64,000 nucleotides of DNA from Hermatobates lingyangjiaoensis (Eukaryota > Arthropoda > Insecta > Hemiptera > Hermatobatidae): the NCBI GenBank assembly GCA_026182355.1, contig JAPFBL010000068.1, forward strand, positions 11,445,001 to 11,509,000, in the 5' to 3' direction. Shown here one piece after another: positions 1 through 12,488 of this stretch. Position 1 is the stretch's first letter. Every line of letters starts with the position of its first letter. A model generated the notes under the pieces. The model did not search any database, was not told the origin of the DNA, and was given only the letters and a program-made list of their open reading frames with translations. Both the position numbers and the translations under genes were made by a program.

Positions 1-1532
1 ATAAGTGTGGGCGTTGGAAAATAAACAATTATGATTTATGTCTGAAGGAAGAAAACATGCTTTTTAAATATGTTATTGAAAAATGTAGATCACAATGGAT
101 TTAATATAGTCACTCTTTACTAATAAACTAAGAGTAATTCAAAGGCTGTAACTATTCTGGAGGTATAGATACCTGAAATTCACTAACCAACCTAGACATT
201 TGGTTACTTGTAAGAAAGAAAAGGCTACTAACTCATATTTATCTGTAATTTTTTACTTTAGATGATTTTACAATCCCACCAAAACTTTAAAACAAACTAT
301 ACTGACTGGTTTATGATGGTCAGTTGTTAAGAATCGGTGGCCCAAGTCATCAGAGCATACTGAAACTAGTATTTAGATCCACTGTGGATATACGACCACT
401 GAACGTAACATTTATAAATGGGCGTTTAAAAACACAAACATTTTGTTTTCTTATTAAATTTCGACAAATGCATTGACCACGGGCCGATAATGAACGATGC
501 TGTAATTTATGCAAATTCATTATCAAGAGATAGACGAAGTTGACAAATCATTTTATGTTTTAATCAAATAGTAATGAAATTTTAACTAAACGTGCATACA
601 TTATTTAAGCTTACTTTTATTGAATTAATGACCTAGACCTAAATTTTATGTTCAGGAGAGTTCTTCGAAGACCAGAATAGGTTAATTAGATACAACAGTG
701 CTTGGTAGTTACTGAGGACTAATAAAAGAAAACAGTGAACAGAAATGATAAAAACGAATGTAATTTAAAAATGGAAGAGAATACTGAATGATGGAATGGA
801 AACTAGATAGAACACGGAATGAAATAAATGGCACAAAATTTACTTGATCTGATAAGAAAAGTAGATAATATGCTTAAATAGCAATTGAAAATCAAAAGTT
901 AGAGAAATAATTATTAATTTGAAAAAAACTGTCCTATACCTACAATATGATATTCAGGAGATATTCTCAAAAAAAAAAAAAAAACATCAGGAAAACCAAT
1001 ATGCTAATGTGAGATTACTTATGTTAAGATACAGTTTAATGTAAACAACTGTCATGTAAATAAAGCTAATCGCTAAAAGCACTTTTTTTGACTTTGTTTC
1101 CAAGAAAATTATGACTAATAAGAGCCAAGGAAAAAGCTTAATATTCATCGTATCATGTAACGATGTATTCATAGTTATATTTACACTAATGAGTCAGAGG
1201 TGAATATATAACATATATGTATCAAAAACAAGGAAAAAATTAAAAATTACCATACACAGGTAGTTTCAGGACAAATATACTGTAGGGTGATAGCACGGAA
1301 ACTACTTATTATTATTAAGTACATGTTTCTGCTTTTGCACTACCAAGCAACCAAGTGTTCGTCTGTGATCTGTATGTTATTTAAACATGTTTCAAGTATA
1401 ATAAACATTTATCGTAGAAATGATACATTTTATTGTTTATGTGTCTTTCATCTAAAGAATTAACACTTTTCTTAATTAGTTGCTGTTGTAAATTTTTAGT
1501 GGATTAGAACAAATAAAATAATTGAAGCAAAC
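1..1532. other. AT-rich non-coding DNA 3' of aminotransferase exon
   Basis: This stretch should hold the intron after the exon ending at 1533, and possibly later exons, because that exon ends in phase 1 with a good donor. I looked on the minus strand for a following aminotransferase exon and found none. Only AT-rich sequence and a short poly-A run near 970 are seen. Confidence 0.4.
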
Positions 1533-1757
1533 CTGAGTTCATGAGAAGAACTTTGTCATAGTTGAAGGTCTGACAGATCATTTGGCAGAACTCGGGCAGG
1601 ACGTTATTGCCTAAGCCACGCGATGTCATGTGCAAAATGCACATCTGCTCAGACATGGCCTGGGTCAGCTTGGGGTGGGAGTGACCAGCAACGACGGAGC
1701 CAAAGCCAGCAATGAAGTCCAGGTACTCCTTGCCTCCCTTGTCCCACAGTCTCACGC
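1533..1757 (-). CDS. Ornithine aminotransferase-like gene, internal coding exon
   Basis: A 225-nt exon on the minus strand, bounded by an acceptor (ttgcag at 1758-1763) and a donor (G|GTTTGC, GT at 1531-1532). It encodes 74 full residues plus split codons at both ends. The protein reads VRLWDKGGKEYLDF, then GHSHPKL, MTSRGLGNNVLPEF and FNYDKVLLMNSG. These match in order the class III aminotransferase segment of ornithine aminotransferase (LWD.EG..Y.DF, GH.HPK, TSR..NNVL.E, FNY.KVL.MN.G). The family transfers the delta-amino group of ornithine to 2-oxoglutarate with PLP, usually in mitochondria. The PLP-binding lysine lies in a later exon and is not seen. The exon is much more GC-rich than its surroundings. 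Other class III enzymes are possible but fit less well. Confidence 0.9.
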
Positions 1758-4465
1758 CTGCAACACCCTCTCAACGTGTCAGCTGTGCAATTATTAGCTG
1801 AACAGTAATATATTTTATAACTAAACATAAAAAATTATATTGTATCATAATGATTTGTTAGCGTTAATTACAACAGAGTCAATCTTTAAATATTTCAAAT
1901 CAAAAGTTTTGAAAATAGTATTGTAATACAATTATTTACAATCGACAAAATAATATGGCACTATAAAATATGATTGATATTCAACAATTGCATAAAATAC
2001 CTTTAAAAATAGACCAAGTTAATAGGAAATCATAAACAGAATGTTGTAAAAATATGCAAATGAGTTACAAATGACTAAGTGCCCTTGATAAAACGGCATC
2101 ATGATAGTATGTAGCAGGTCAGAAGGGAACTCATTAAAGACATCTGAGTATTTTTACTTCTGTATGGATCGATTGATCATTTTATCAATTACTCATCAAT
2201 CAATCATTTTATCGATTACCATCGATCGATTTCTCATTTTTTGAGGAGCAATTAAATCTATAGCTACGCCACAAAAGACCATCTGTGTTCAAGATTCCTT
2301 CTGGACGTTCAAGCGAGATTCAGCCATGTTGGAAATCAAGAAAGACTACTCGTTTCGAGAACTGGTATTCTTGAATCCATTAAGCCGAGGTGGTCAAACA
2401 CTCCTGCCTTATCCTTTTGACCATTTCAGCAAGTCCAAAGAATTATGTAACGCATTTTCATTTCAAATATTTAACAAGAAATGATTTAGAAGCATGAAAA
2501 GTTTTGAGAATTGTCTTAGAACGCATATCAATGCAAAGTATTTATTGGATTATAAAAGGGATGGAACAGTAAAAAGAATGATAATAGTTGTATACATCTT
2601 AGAAAAGAAAATCTTTCAGGCAGTCTTAGGCAATCTTAGCATATGCGTGTTACCCACTCTCCCAATAATCATATGTAATCAGAACAGAATTGTTCTTTTA
2701 TTTAACTTTATTTCTGCTGAGAATAGTTATTTAATTTTCATTAGAACAGAACATTTTGGAACAAGGTATGCAGACTGTGAATTGATAAGTAAACACAATA
2801 GCAAACTGATCGTCAATGTTAAACAACTTCATGCTGGTCGGGCATTCTAGCCGGGTACGTCCTTTACGTTTGAAGCAGTAATAATTATAAGTTTGATCAC
2901 AGTATAAGTTACTGTGAATCAGAAACTCTATTATGTGATGCACTCACCCATTGTTTTCTTTGTAACCAATGCAATTTCAGAAAAATGGTAAATAATTAAT
3001 GCTGTAGTGCATTAACGAGTCAATTTTGACTTCTGCTATAGAAGTTGGATTCATGTTTTATTGAAACAAACTTGTTGGTGGATGTTAAATCCATACGATA
3101 TCTAACCTATTCTATTATTAGTAAAAAACATGACGGGTATTTGCCCCAACAGAGCTCTATTAGATTGCACCCTGATGTTATTCAATGACTTACTGTTCAT
3201 AGTATTAGGAATAACACTAGTTTTTATGTTATTTCTTTATATTTGAATGTAAGAGAAAAACTTTTATAAAGATACTGATTTCAATGAAAAAATGGCGAAA
3301 ACTTAGAACCAATAAATAATAATTATTCATTTCTTAGAAATAAGTAATGTGATTTACATTTTTCGTAATAATAAAAGGATTAATTTGAATTGCTTGAAGA
3401 AGTGTATTTGTTTTCATATAAATGTAAAAAGGGGAGAAAGACTCCTTTTTAACCACTCAATGAAATACAAAATAAATAATAATGAGTGTCATGCAAATGA
3501 ATCTACAGAATTTAACGACACTAACAGGGAAGAAATACATGTTTAAAATTAAACGGTAGACAAAATGATGGGCGAACACTAACAGATAAGAAGAACGGAA
3601 TTCAGAAATTGAACCAAGTTAGAAATAGTAAGCCACCTACTTACAGATATTATTAGAATAATAATATCTTAGCATCGGAAGAGACAAAAAACATATATAG
3701 ATAGAGTGTTATTTTTAAACAATTAGTTTGGTAGTACATAACAAGTTACATAACAAATAATTTTTTAGTAAACTTAAGATGGATAGTCGGAGAGCATTTC
3801 AAGTTTGGTAAGCGACTAAACCCTGACACTATGCTGCACGTAAGACACTTAGTTTTGTTAGTCCATAGTCTTTACTGTGCAAAGCAAATATCACATTAAT
3901 GCTTATACGAAATATCAACTATAGTGCAAAGATTTGATTCGTCATGTAGACCTTAGTTAAACTGCAGATTATTAATTTTTTATCGAAATACTAATATCTA
4001 GATCAAAACATAAATTATTTTATTGAAAAACAAGAATATTTTTTCCATCTGTAAATATTTACCCTAAGTAAATGAGTCTATAGGTTAGGTTAGGTTGCAG
4101 TGGCAGTTCCACAAGGGAACACACTTAGGCCGAGCATTGGCCCTTTGTGATACCACACAATGAAGATTGATTCTACAGTCCTAAATTTTGCCTAACTCAA
4201 TTGTATTTAGAGTAGGGATCTTTAACGAGTACCTGACATCGTACAGGCTCGGGACCGACAGTTTAACGTCTTTCTCCGAGGGACGACGTGCTCAGATTTA
4301 TTCACCTCCCGCATGAATAAATCGAGGGCCAGGTGGGGATCGAACCCCGGTCCTATCAGATCAGAGGCGAGCACGCACCACTGAGCTAGCCTGACCCCCT
4401 AAATGAGTCTATAAGATTTGATACAAGTGCCTTATTAATTAATGGTTAGACAAAGCAGTGCCCAC
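1758..4465 (-). other. Intron of the aminotransferase gene
   Basis: About 2.7 kb of AT-rich DNA between the two aminotransferase exons. Both borders obey GT...AG on the minus strand, and the phases agree (phase 1: G from the upstream exon plus GC from the downstream exon gives glycine). It contains a SINE at 4083-4399 and a short stretch of imperfect ATCGAT/ATTTTATC repeats near 2165-2235. I recognise no other coding sequence in it. Confidence 0.7.
4069..4413 (-). mobile_element. tRNA-derived SINE, full length, with 14-bp target-site duplication
   Basis: The element occupies 4083-4399 and is flanked by the direct repeat TAAATGAGTCTATA at 4069-4082 and 4400-4413, which shows it retroposed into the intron. 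Read on the minus strand it starts with a tRNA-like head: A box TAGCTCAGTGG (4378-4388) and B box GGGTTCGATCC (4337-4347), the internal pol III promoter. A body follows with a hairpin (ATTTATTCA/TGAATAAAT) and then a tail of AACCT units, i.e. (TTAGG)n on the plus strand. It needs a LINE in trans. It is the best preserved of four copies in the window. Confidence 0.88.
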
Positions 4466-4622
4466 CTTGACCCTTGCAAATCTCGACATCTAACATCCTG
4501 GTGTTGTTAGCGTGTTGATTCCTCACTATCTTCAAATAAGGATCCCATCGCAAGCAGCATGGCCGCATGGACCCAACAAACATCTGCGTCAACAACACAT
4601 TCTCATAATCTAGTTTTTTCTT
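4466..4622 (-). CDS. Ornithine aminotransferase-like gene, upstream coding exon
   Basis: A 157-nt fully open exon on the minus strand: acceptor TTTCAG ending at 4623, donor G|GTGGGC with GT at 4464-4465. It encodes 52 residues plus one base, beginning KKKLDYENVLL and ending RMLDVEICKGQ. Spliced to the exon at 1533-1757 it gives ...EICKGQ-G-VRLWDKGGKEY. This lines up with the ornithine aminotransferase stretch (hydrophobic-rich residues, then G.G, then V.LWD.EG) just before the fold's first conserved block. The phase match across a 2.7-kb intron is the main support. The residues before the junction are poorly conserved in the family, so identification rests mostly on the join. Confidence 0.72.
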
Positions 4623-5970
4623 CTGAAACTAATTTTAATAAAAGACGTACCTTCTGAACAGCCCCAAATTTCATCTTACACTAAATTTAGAATTTAAACT
4701 GTTAACAATTTTAAACTGATCACTCCAAACTTACTGTATCAAAACAAATAATCCATGGCAACCACTAGTTTTTTTAACAAGTACGAGAGTAACAAATTCG
4801 TTGAATATCTCCAGAATGATTCTTAGTTGACGTTTAATTAACTTTTACAAGACAACAGCACTACATATGAGTCAGAAGGTTCTACTTTCCACTCTTGTTA
4901 TACACATTTCTTATTTTCTAGACAATTTTAAAACTCTTATTTTAATTGATTACTGGCTTTTTATTTAAACGCATCTTTTATATCAAAAGATTAGTTGATT
5001 TAACATATCAAAATATTAACTCTCTTGATTTAAACAAAGTAAAAATCGAAGTGACCAATCTTATTCCTACATTTTTTTATGCTATAAAAATGGTTACGTA
5101 ACTTGGTAATCAATTTCATTAATGTACTCGTATATTACTGAATTAAGAATTTTTTTTTCTAAAGACATGTAAAATATTTTTGTAGAAAGCTGTAAGTGTA
5201 TTAAGTTTAAAGAAAATTATCGAACTGCAGTCAGACCATCTACTCGTAAAAGCCAGTACGAAAAATGGCCATTAGTTCTGTACAAGAAATAACTTTGAGA
5301 AAACACAAACAGTCAAAAATTGAACGAAAGTGTTATTGTTATTTTAACAATGAATAAAAATAATCATTGTTAAAATAAAATGATTAAATAAGATAAATGT
5401 AGATTATTATAGGATTTTGAACTTCTGTAACGAAAGAAGTTGGACAATACATTTTGTTTTAAATTAAGTTTGGTCGCTTCTCTTTTACGGAACTGTGTCT
5501 TTTGTAAGTGGACTTTCCTGCAACTAACGTCAACTTTAACATCAAATAACTCAATCAATGTCTGCATCAAATTAATATCTCAATAAATTCAGAAAACTAA
5601 ACTATAGTCGGATGCATTTAATGGTAAATTAATGCAGTTGGTCTCCGATTGGTTTATGGCCTAAAGTTGGCCAATATATATAGTACCCTATTATGAACAC
5701 TATAAGTAAAATGTTCAAAATAGTGTTTTGCATAAAAGAATTCATGAAAGTTTTACTTGAAAAAGACTGTTGCTAAAAACACCATTTCATCCGTTTGTTT
5801 CTTTATTGTGCGTAAGATTCATTAACCTTATCAAAATGTATAATTGAAATTATGATTCAAGGATCATCGTGACTTAGAAAATACCAACAACTTAGTGTTA
5901 ACAACAGATCCAAAGCAATTTACAATTCTTTAAATCCATTACTCTCTCGCAAATACATACATAAATTTAC
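4623..5970. other. AT-rich non-coding DNA
   Basis: Probably intron or 5' flank of the aminotransferase gene, since the exon at 4466-4622 starts at an acceptor. No upstream exon was recognised. A perfect 13-bp hairpin (ATTTTAACAATGA, 5341-5353, with its complement at 5364-5376) is the only structure noted. Confidence 0.35.
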
Positions 5971-5991
5971 TCTCTCTCTCTCTGTCTCTCA

Positions 5992-6057
<66 letters not shown>
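5971..6057. repeat. Compound microsatellite (TC)n(CA)n(TA)n
   Basis: Three adjoining dinucleotide runs, TC then CA then TA, with a few interruptions in the TC part. Confidence 0.95.
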
Positions 6058-9000
6058 CTGTCTGCACGGCCCATGTTTGAGTATATTTTATGTGATGGTG
6101 TTTTATGAAGAAATACATTAGGGTAAGTCAGTGTTTCCAAATACTGATATTGTTTTTCTTGAGCACAATGAAATACTAATGATAATAATTTACAAATTTA
6201 GTGTAATATGTTTAATTAATTATAGTTTAATATTGTCTAATCAATACGTAACAAATGAATACAAAAAATATTCTTTATGCTAGTAAAATATAAAGAGCCG
6301 TTAATGATTTTTTATGGTAAAAAAATGTAGTAGTTTCTTAATATAGCATAATTTTAATGATTAAATGTTATTTGTTGTTTAACAAGTACTATTAAATAAA
6401 TGTCATGCATTTTAAAATTGAAAGAAACGTGTATATAAAGGTAAATATCAATGAGACAACCTTGGTGAATTAGTCGTTCAATATTAAATGATTGGAATGG
6501 ATCATTATATATCTTTAGAAGAAGCACTTGTAAAAGTTAGCAGGCACTCTGTTGGCGGACCGGTTTCCAGGAATACCCTTCTTAGGAAGCCAGATTCAGA
6601 GGGCTTTGTCCTCTGCTGGGTGTTTAAGTTGTGCCGGTGGCCACAAAAGACTAAACTAAAAGACGTATTTTAGTCTTTTTTGTAGATACTTATACACGAT
6701 GCAGTACGGCACACAATGTCTTCTTAATTTAAAGTCTTCATTAACACAAAATGCACGTCATCTTCCATTAGTAAATTCATTATTTTATAAAGAAACAGAA
6801 ATTTACAAGACGCATTTATATTTTAAAATGCTTGTACTTTTTTTTCTCAATAAAGTACTGGAACTGTTTGTAATAAATGAATCAGAATATTACTTCTGAT
6901 TTACTATGGAAATTGTACAGCAAGTACTTTGGTAATTATATTTTCTTCATTGATTGTTCGTCAAAATCACTACAACAACAGACAATGCTATGTGTAAGGC
7001 TTAATTGCGAGATAAAAAACTGTGTATTAATAAGAACCTCGAATATTTTTACAGTAACCTCAACATTATCCAAACGACTCATTATAAGTTTGGCAATAGA
7101 AAAGCAATGAAGCGTATCCTAAAGACCATACTCTAATGCGCACAAAATAAGCTTAGTATGAAATATTAACACGCTACTAAGAAATGGTGATTAAGGAAAG
7201 GACCGTTTTGAGTCGATAATTAGAGAAGCCCTCAATATAATAGGGTTTGATATATACATATTGGTATAATGAGCAGTAAAGCTTCTGGAATACAAATAGC
7301 CAGATGTGTTTCTGGATTAAACATTTTTTTAAGGAACACCCATCTGAACTTCCATCGCTTGGTATGATCAAGCTTCCTCCTTTCGCTAAGCGGCGTTTGA
7401 ACTTGATGACTGATCTCACCTAACGCAGTGAGAGGTGCTTGATGAGAAACAAGTGTCAGAAAGAAATATTAATATATACGACAAAACATTAAAAATTCGA
7501 ATATTAGAAGTTTTGTTATTCAGCTGCTTGCTGTCGACTGATTACAAAATCTCCAACTTACTGGTAGTTGTGTAGAGATTGATCATCCATGTAGGAGGCG
7601 ACAGACATGTTTCATCAGATGCAAAAGATCAAATAAACTAAATTTTGGAAATTTAGAGCAAATAAGAGCTTAATAAAGGCATATAAAGAGAGTCAGTAAC
7701 AATTATATATTCACATTTTCAGGAGTAGAAATATTTAACAGGTGCCGGCATGAGAGAAGCTTAAAACGACGTGTATTCCTACGAGAATTGGTATAGCATA
7801 GACTTTCTACGGGAAGTAAGAACTTCTCCCGGTGTTTTGGTGATCCTTGAGAGAGGCTCAAGTATAATCTCTATACTTTTATTTACTGAGGTAGTGTGCT
7901 CTCTTGGCATATTTCCTCAATAATATAGCAGCTTCTTTATTCAAATAGCGACTTTAATCAGACCAGATAAACAGGAGTGCAACTAGAATAAAACATGGAA
8001 TCATCTTGAAGGAAACCTATTAATCCTTATCAAACCTCAGATTTTTGGCTTATTGTAAGCCCTACAAATCGATTTCAGTGAGCCCTTCAAATTTTAATTT
8101 TCCTCATGAACGAAACCTAGGATAGAATTATAAATGACCGAGTTTATAGATTCAACTTGGACTAGATAAATCTTGTTCATGCCTCGATTTGAGATCTCAA
8201 GTACCGAACTAAATGAAGAGGGAGGAAACAAGTGAATATTTAATTTGCAATTCTGTCATAATAATTGAGTAAATATTTGAAGCTAATTAAAAACATTCAT
8301 TTGCACCATGAAAACAAATATTTTCAACTTACCAGAATGAAATAGTAAATAGATGTTTCTAAAAAAACAAATGAAAGTAAAATTAAAGAAAGATTCAAGT
8401 AAAAGTAGGATTTTACTTGAAGATATTATGAAAAACAACATGACCTTAGCAATGGTTGGAAACGCCATTTGGTATTTAAAGTTATTGATGTTTCCTGATA
8501 TGAAGAAGATTTTATTTTAACTTTATTTTTTCCTAAAATAGATGAGCAAGGCCAAAACAGCCTGATTCTTGTTAATCATCTCGTGAAATATCATGACCTC
8601 GAGAAATTAGCTGTTTGGTTATGTAAAAATTAAAAAAAATAACAAAATTAAACTTTATTATTCATTTAACATATTAAAAAATATTACATAAGAAATTTTA
8701 AATAAATATAATTTCATTCAAACTATTTTATTGGTTTTTTGCTTTTGACAATCAGGAACAAGTTAAACGATGGGAAGTATTTGGTTATGTTCTGAAATGG
8801 TATGCACATCCTAATTTGTGGAAACCTACATAGCACAGATAGTACCAAAATATAGAGTTGTGTATATTTGACATTAAAATTTACTTAATCTACTTCCCAG
8901 CTTATCTGGTTAGTGCTGTTTTGGGAATTCTAATTTAAATTTAATGAATAGCTATACATTTAGCAATGTTGGCTAAAGTTTGTGGCTTAGTTACACTCAA

Positions 9001-11690
9001 TACATTAATAAAGTTAATATTCTTTGAAGAAGTTCAAAAATTAGTTATCTCCTTTGGGGTTCTCTGCAGCAGTACCAAAACTTCTTATGGTAGCAAAAAG
9101 GAATAATATGTACTTTGAAAATGATCCTGGTCTCCTGGTATTCTTGTTGACCATAATATTTCTTATAATGTTAAACTCTTACATATAATGTACAGTTAAA
9201 TTTACATTTCTTGGTGTCTCTATTAATAAAACTTCAAACATTTGTTATAATAATGGTACTTATTACAAATGTGATTACTGTAGTGGTCCTAAACTGCAGC
9301 ACTCAGACAGCCCAGATCTCCTGATTCAAATACATTTTAAACTCTATGATCTGATTTAAAAAAACCTGAAAAATGAGACTTTTTACTTGCAATAATTTTT
9401 CTGAATTGCAGTCAATTAAATATAAACACACATATGCTCAAACACTTACTCAAGGAAACACAAGCAACCTTGACGATGACTCGAACATCATCGTTTGTCG
9501 AGTTTCACAAGGAAATGGTTAACTTATTCATGATTTTTCAGTTAAGAAGACCTTAAGTACATGATACAGATAGTTTTTATAATAAAATGAATAAAAAAAT
9601 GCTGCAAAAGAAATAATATTTTTTTCGAATAAATATAACATTACTAAAGTGAAATTTCAAAAAAATGATAGTACAGTATTTTTTAAAAGTTTGTTTATCT
9701 AACAAAAGAAGAATGAAATAAACCCAACATACAGTGTATAATACTGGTAACTGTCAACATAATGTACTGATACATATAGAACTTTCAGGGAACTTTAAAC
9801 AAGTACGATGTCAATCTATGGATCCTTTTTTTTTTTCAAGAAATGAAATGTAAATAAAATAGCAGTTTCTTTTTAAATTCAGAATCATAAGAGGACTAGT
9901 GACTGCAGTTGAATGCCATTTGATAACATAATTAATGCCTAATTAAGTTGGATGTAATATAAGACACAAGATTTTAACGAAGAAGCAATATGTTTTAAAC
10001 TGACCCCATGGGAGACCTAATAGACCTGGACATTCACTAATGAGTCCCACTGGCAGGATAATTAATACCCTATCACATCGAATACAGCCTGTGACATAAC
10101 TCCTAACTTAACAGTTAATGACTATAACAACGCCATAATAGGCTTACTTATTATCTAATGAGTACATGTTAGCAGCAGTTTAAATAATAAGAAATAGTAT
10201 TTAACTCCACATTGTTATATTTAATTTATTGCAAGTTTATAAATATGATAACACGTAAAAATGTGTTAAAAGAAGCCATACACATTAAAAATGGGAAATA
10301 GAGATGATTTTAGTGGTTAGAAATGAACTAATGGAATATGTGAAAACATGGCATGGTCCTTTACGTGAAGCTCAGACTTTGTTCAGTACCTGTTGGGTAC
10401 AACGAGACGATAACATGAACTTATTATTTTTCAAACCTAAATCCTATTATACAATAATTATCGGCAAAAATATAATTTCACTTAAATATTGATTGACCAA
10501 TATTAATTAATATTGATAATTCTAATGGTACTTAATTGTATAAATGAAATATCCCATTCTTCTAAATAATAATATAACATGGAACTAAGAGTTATTTATA
10601 ACACTATGAAAGTTAGAAAGGATAGAAGTGTTTTCAATTATTTCAAGTAATAAGTAGTTAAGATTTTATTATATTGTGGAACTATTGTGACTTAGTATTC
10701 AGTTTAGAATTAATAGTAATTCAGTTTTTTAATGTTTTCTCCAGGTTCAGCGTATTTATTAACTTAGTAATTATTTATAGCAAAAATGATTACTAACAAA
10801 CTGTTTCTACAACACAATTGTTGTACTATAGACTTTTTTGTTATTGTGACAGAAATGTCAAGGTTCTTAGAATATCTGAATATAAAATGCTGTCTTAAAT
10901 TCAACAAACAACTAAAGATTAAAGGTTAATGAAATTATTAAAAGGTTCCTGTAACTGTAAAATAAAAAGTATTTATTAATTACAAGTAATATTTAGCAAG
11001 CGTATCAGAATTCGGTTAAAATTATAAAGTGTTTATATTTTGAAAATCTTACGTGAAACTTAAAATGTGATTATCCGTAATTCCCCATCGCTCTCAGTTA
11101 ATTGTTTTTGCAATTTCATCTCTTTAACTATAAAATAATGAAATTATTTCCTAATACAATGCTAAAATTTCCCATCAATTCAATTCACAAGTCTGGGATA
11201 GTTATCAGTAAATACCAACTAGAGTGAAAGTGAACGAGTTATTAATGAACTTTCTTTTTTCTTATACACAAAAATAAATATTATAAATGTTGTTAGTAGA
11301 TTGGGAAACAAGACTTTGAAGCTAATAGCAGCTGTTTAGTGAGTTTAAACATCGAAATTGTAAAATGACCAAGTGTACCATAATGGTTCAAATATTGCCT
11401 GCTACATTGCAACCTCCTCTTTTCTTAGTCTTTCAAATAGAACAATACTTGTGTACAAAACCATAACATTATCATAAAGTAACAGTTCAAACGTAAACAT
11501 TTTTTACATTTCTTTCCTTTTCAATTTCCTTCCAATTTGAATAAACAACTATAGGTCAACATTATTCTTATTTCCCGATAAAACAAATGTTTTTCATAAT
11601 CATTTTCTTTTACGATAGCATTATTTGTAGATTATTTTATATTATATTGGCATTATATATTTGTATCGATCGGTGGACGCGCTCACGTCT
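6058..11690. other. AT-rich non-coding DNA, nothing recognised
   Basis: About 5.6 kb of AT-rich DNA. The open frames in it are short, low-complexity and biased toward A/T-rich codons, as expected by chance. A GC-richer patch at 6535-6665 and another at 7330-7430 were translated in six frames without recognising a family. Confidence 0.4.
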
Positions 11691-11711
11691 CCACTCATGT
11701 GTGTCTTCCTT

Positions 11712-11765
11712 TATTCTTTTTGTTCTCTCTGAAGACGGAAAGCCGAAATGATCGAGAATTTTTTT
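11712..11765 (+). mobile_element. PLE-end remnant with hammerhead-like core
   Basis: The plus strand reads TTCTCT, then CTGAAGA, a short GG...CC hairpin and GAAA, then ATGATC and GAGAA. This is the order of a minimal hammerhead (stem I, CUGANGA core, stem II, GAAA, short stem III, second strand of stem I), with TTCTC able to pair with GAGAA. Only the end of an element is left and no coding part is attached. Confidence 0.45.
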
Positions 11766-11849
11766 GTGTTTTCTATTTGTAAATATAATTATACACATAT
11801 GCAGAAAAATTACAATAAAAAAAATACATTATGCAATCAATGAAGTTTT

Positions 11850-12488
11850 AACCAAAGGAAAAGGAAAACAATAGAAATAAATGATCTGAGGCTTATCACT
11901 TTATGTCATCATAGTAAAAACAAAGTAAGAAATAAGAAGGTAACATAAAAGTTAACCAGAGGGAAGGTTTCCAAAACCTGAAGTTTTCTAGAAACAGCTG
12001 GATAATTCAAATGACAATATAGCTTGAAAAAAAATACCCAATAAAATTAAACAATGCAAAGTAAACAGAAAGAAAATAAATAATTAATAAAAAAAGTATA
12101 TATTATTTCAAGAAATAATGTTCTTATAATAAACAGAATAAATAATAATAAATAAATAAACGAAACAAGAAAACGAGGAGAAGGAAAAGGAATCAAACAA
12201 AACATTGAGCTACGTATATGATTAGAATCAACAATCGGTTAGAGCTCATGTCCAAAGATACCAATTCAAGATCACCCACAGATCCCATTCGCCCAAATAT
12301 TGGTTGTGCCCTTTAGTCAACCTCTAAAAGACATTCCAGTATTTTTGAAAAAATTTTATATCTCAGTTGTTTTCTGTAGTGGTGGTAAATTATTAAGTCG
12401 ACTTGCCAATAATTGAGAGGGGAAAGAAAGGGAAGGATGTGTTTATAGGATTCCTTGTGGAGGTTGTCATTCTTCATATGTTGGAAGG
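11850..12488. mobile_element. Decayed Penelope-like element, head-to-head
   Basis: Two parts meet near 12298. The left part (11850-12298) is a minus-strand copy of the 3' end of the PLE at 32-35 kb, including its non-coding tail and the C-terminal codons (compare ATTAGAATCAACAATCGG here with ATTAGAATCCACAATCTGG at 32460). The right part (12300-12488) is plus-strand and matches the ORF segment running into the GIY-YIG domain (VPFNQ, VFLKK, FSSGGKLL, YRIPC), with in-frame stops. It ends in the equivalent of SYVG. The hammerhead core in the left part (about 11890-11920) is degraded. Old and inactive. Confidence 0.8.

Noticed and set aside
2494..2850. 118-codon open frame as a gene
   Set aside because: It lies in the intron of the aminotransferase gene on the opposite strand, has AT-biased composition and no recognisable domain.
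4083..4100. Interstitial telomere repeat
   Set aside because: The TTAGG units are the tail of the SINE inside its target duplication, not a separate telomeric insertion.
4330..4399. tRNA gene (A and B boxes present)
   Set aside because: It is the head of a SINE: the sequence continues into a shared body and AACCT tail, has a target-site duplication, and does not fold as a complete tRNA.
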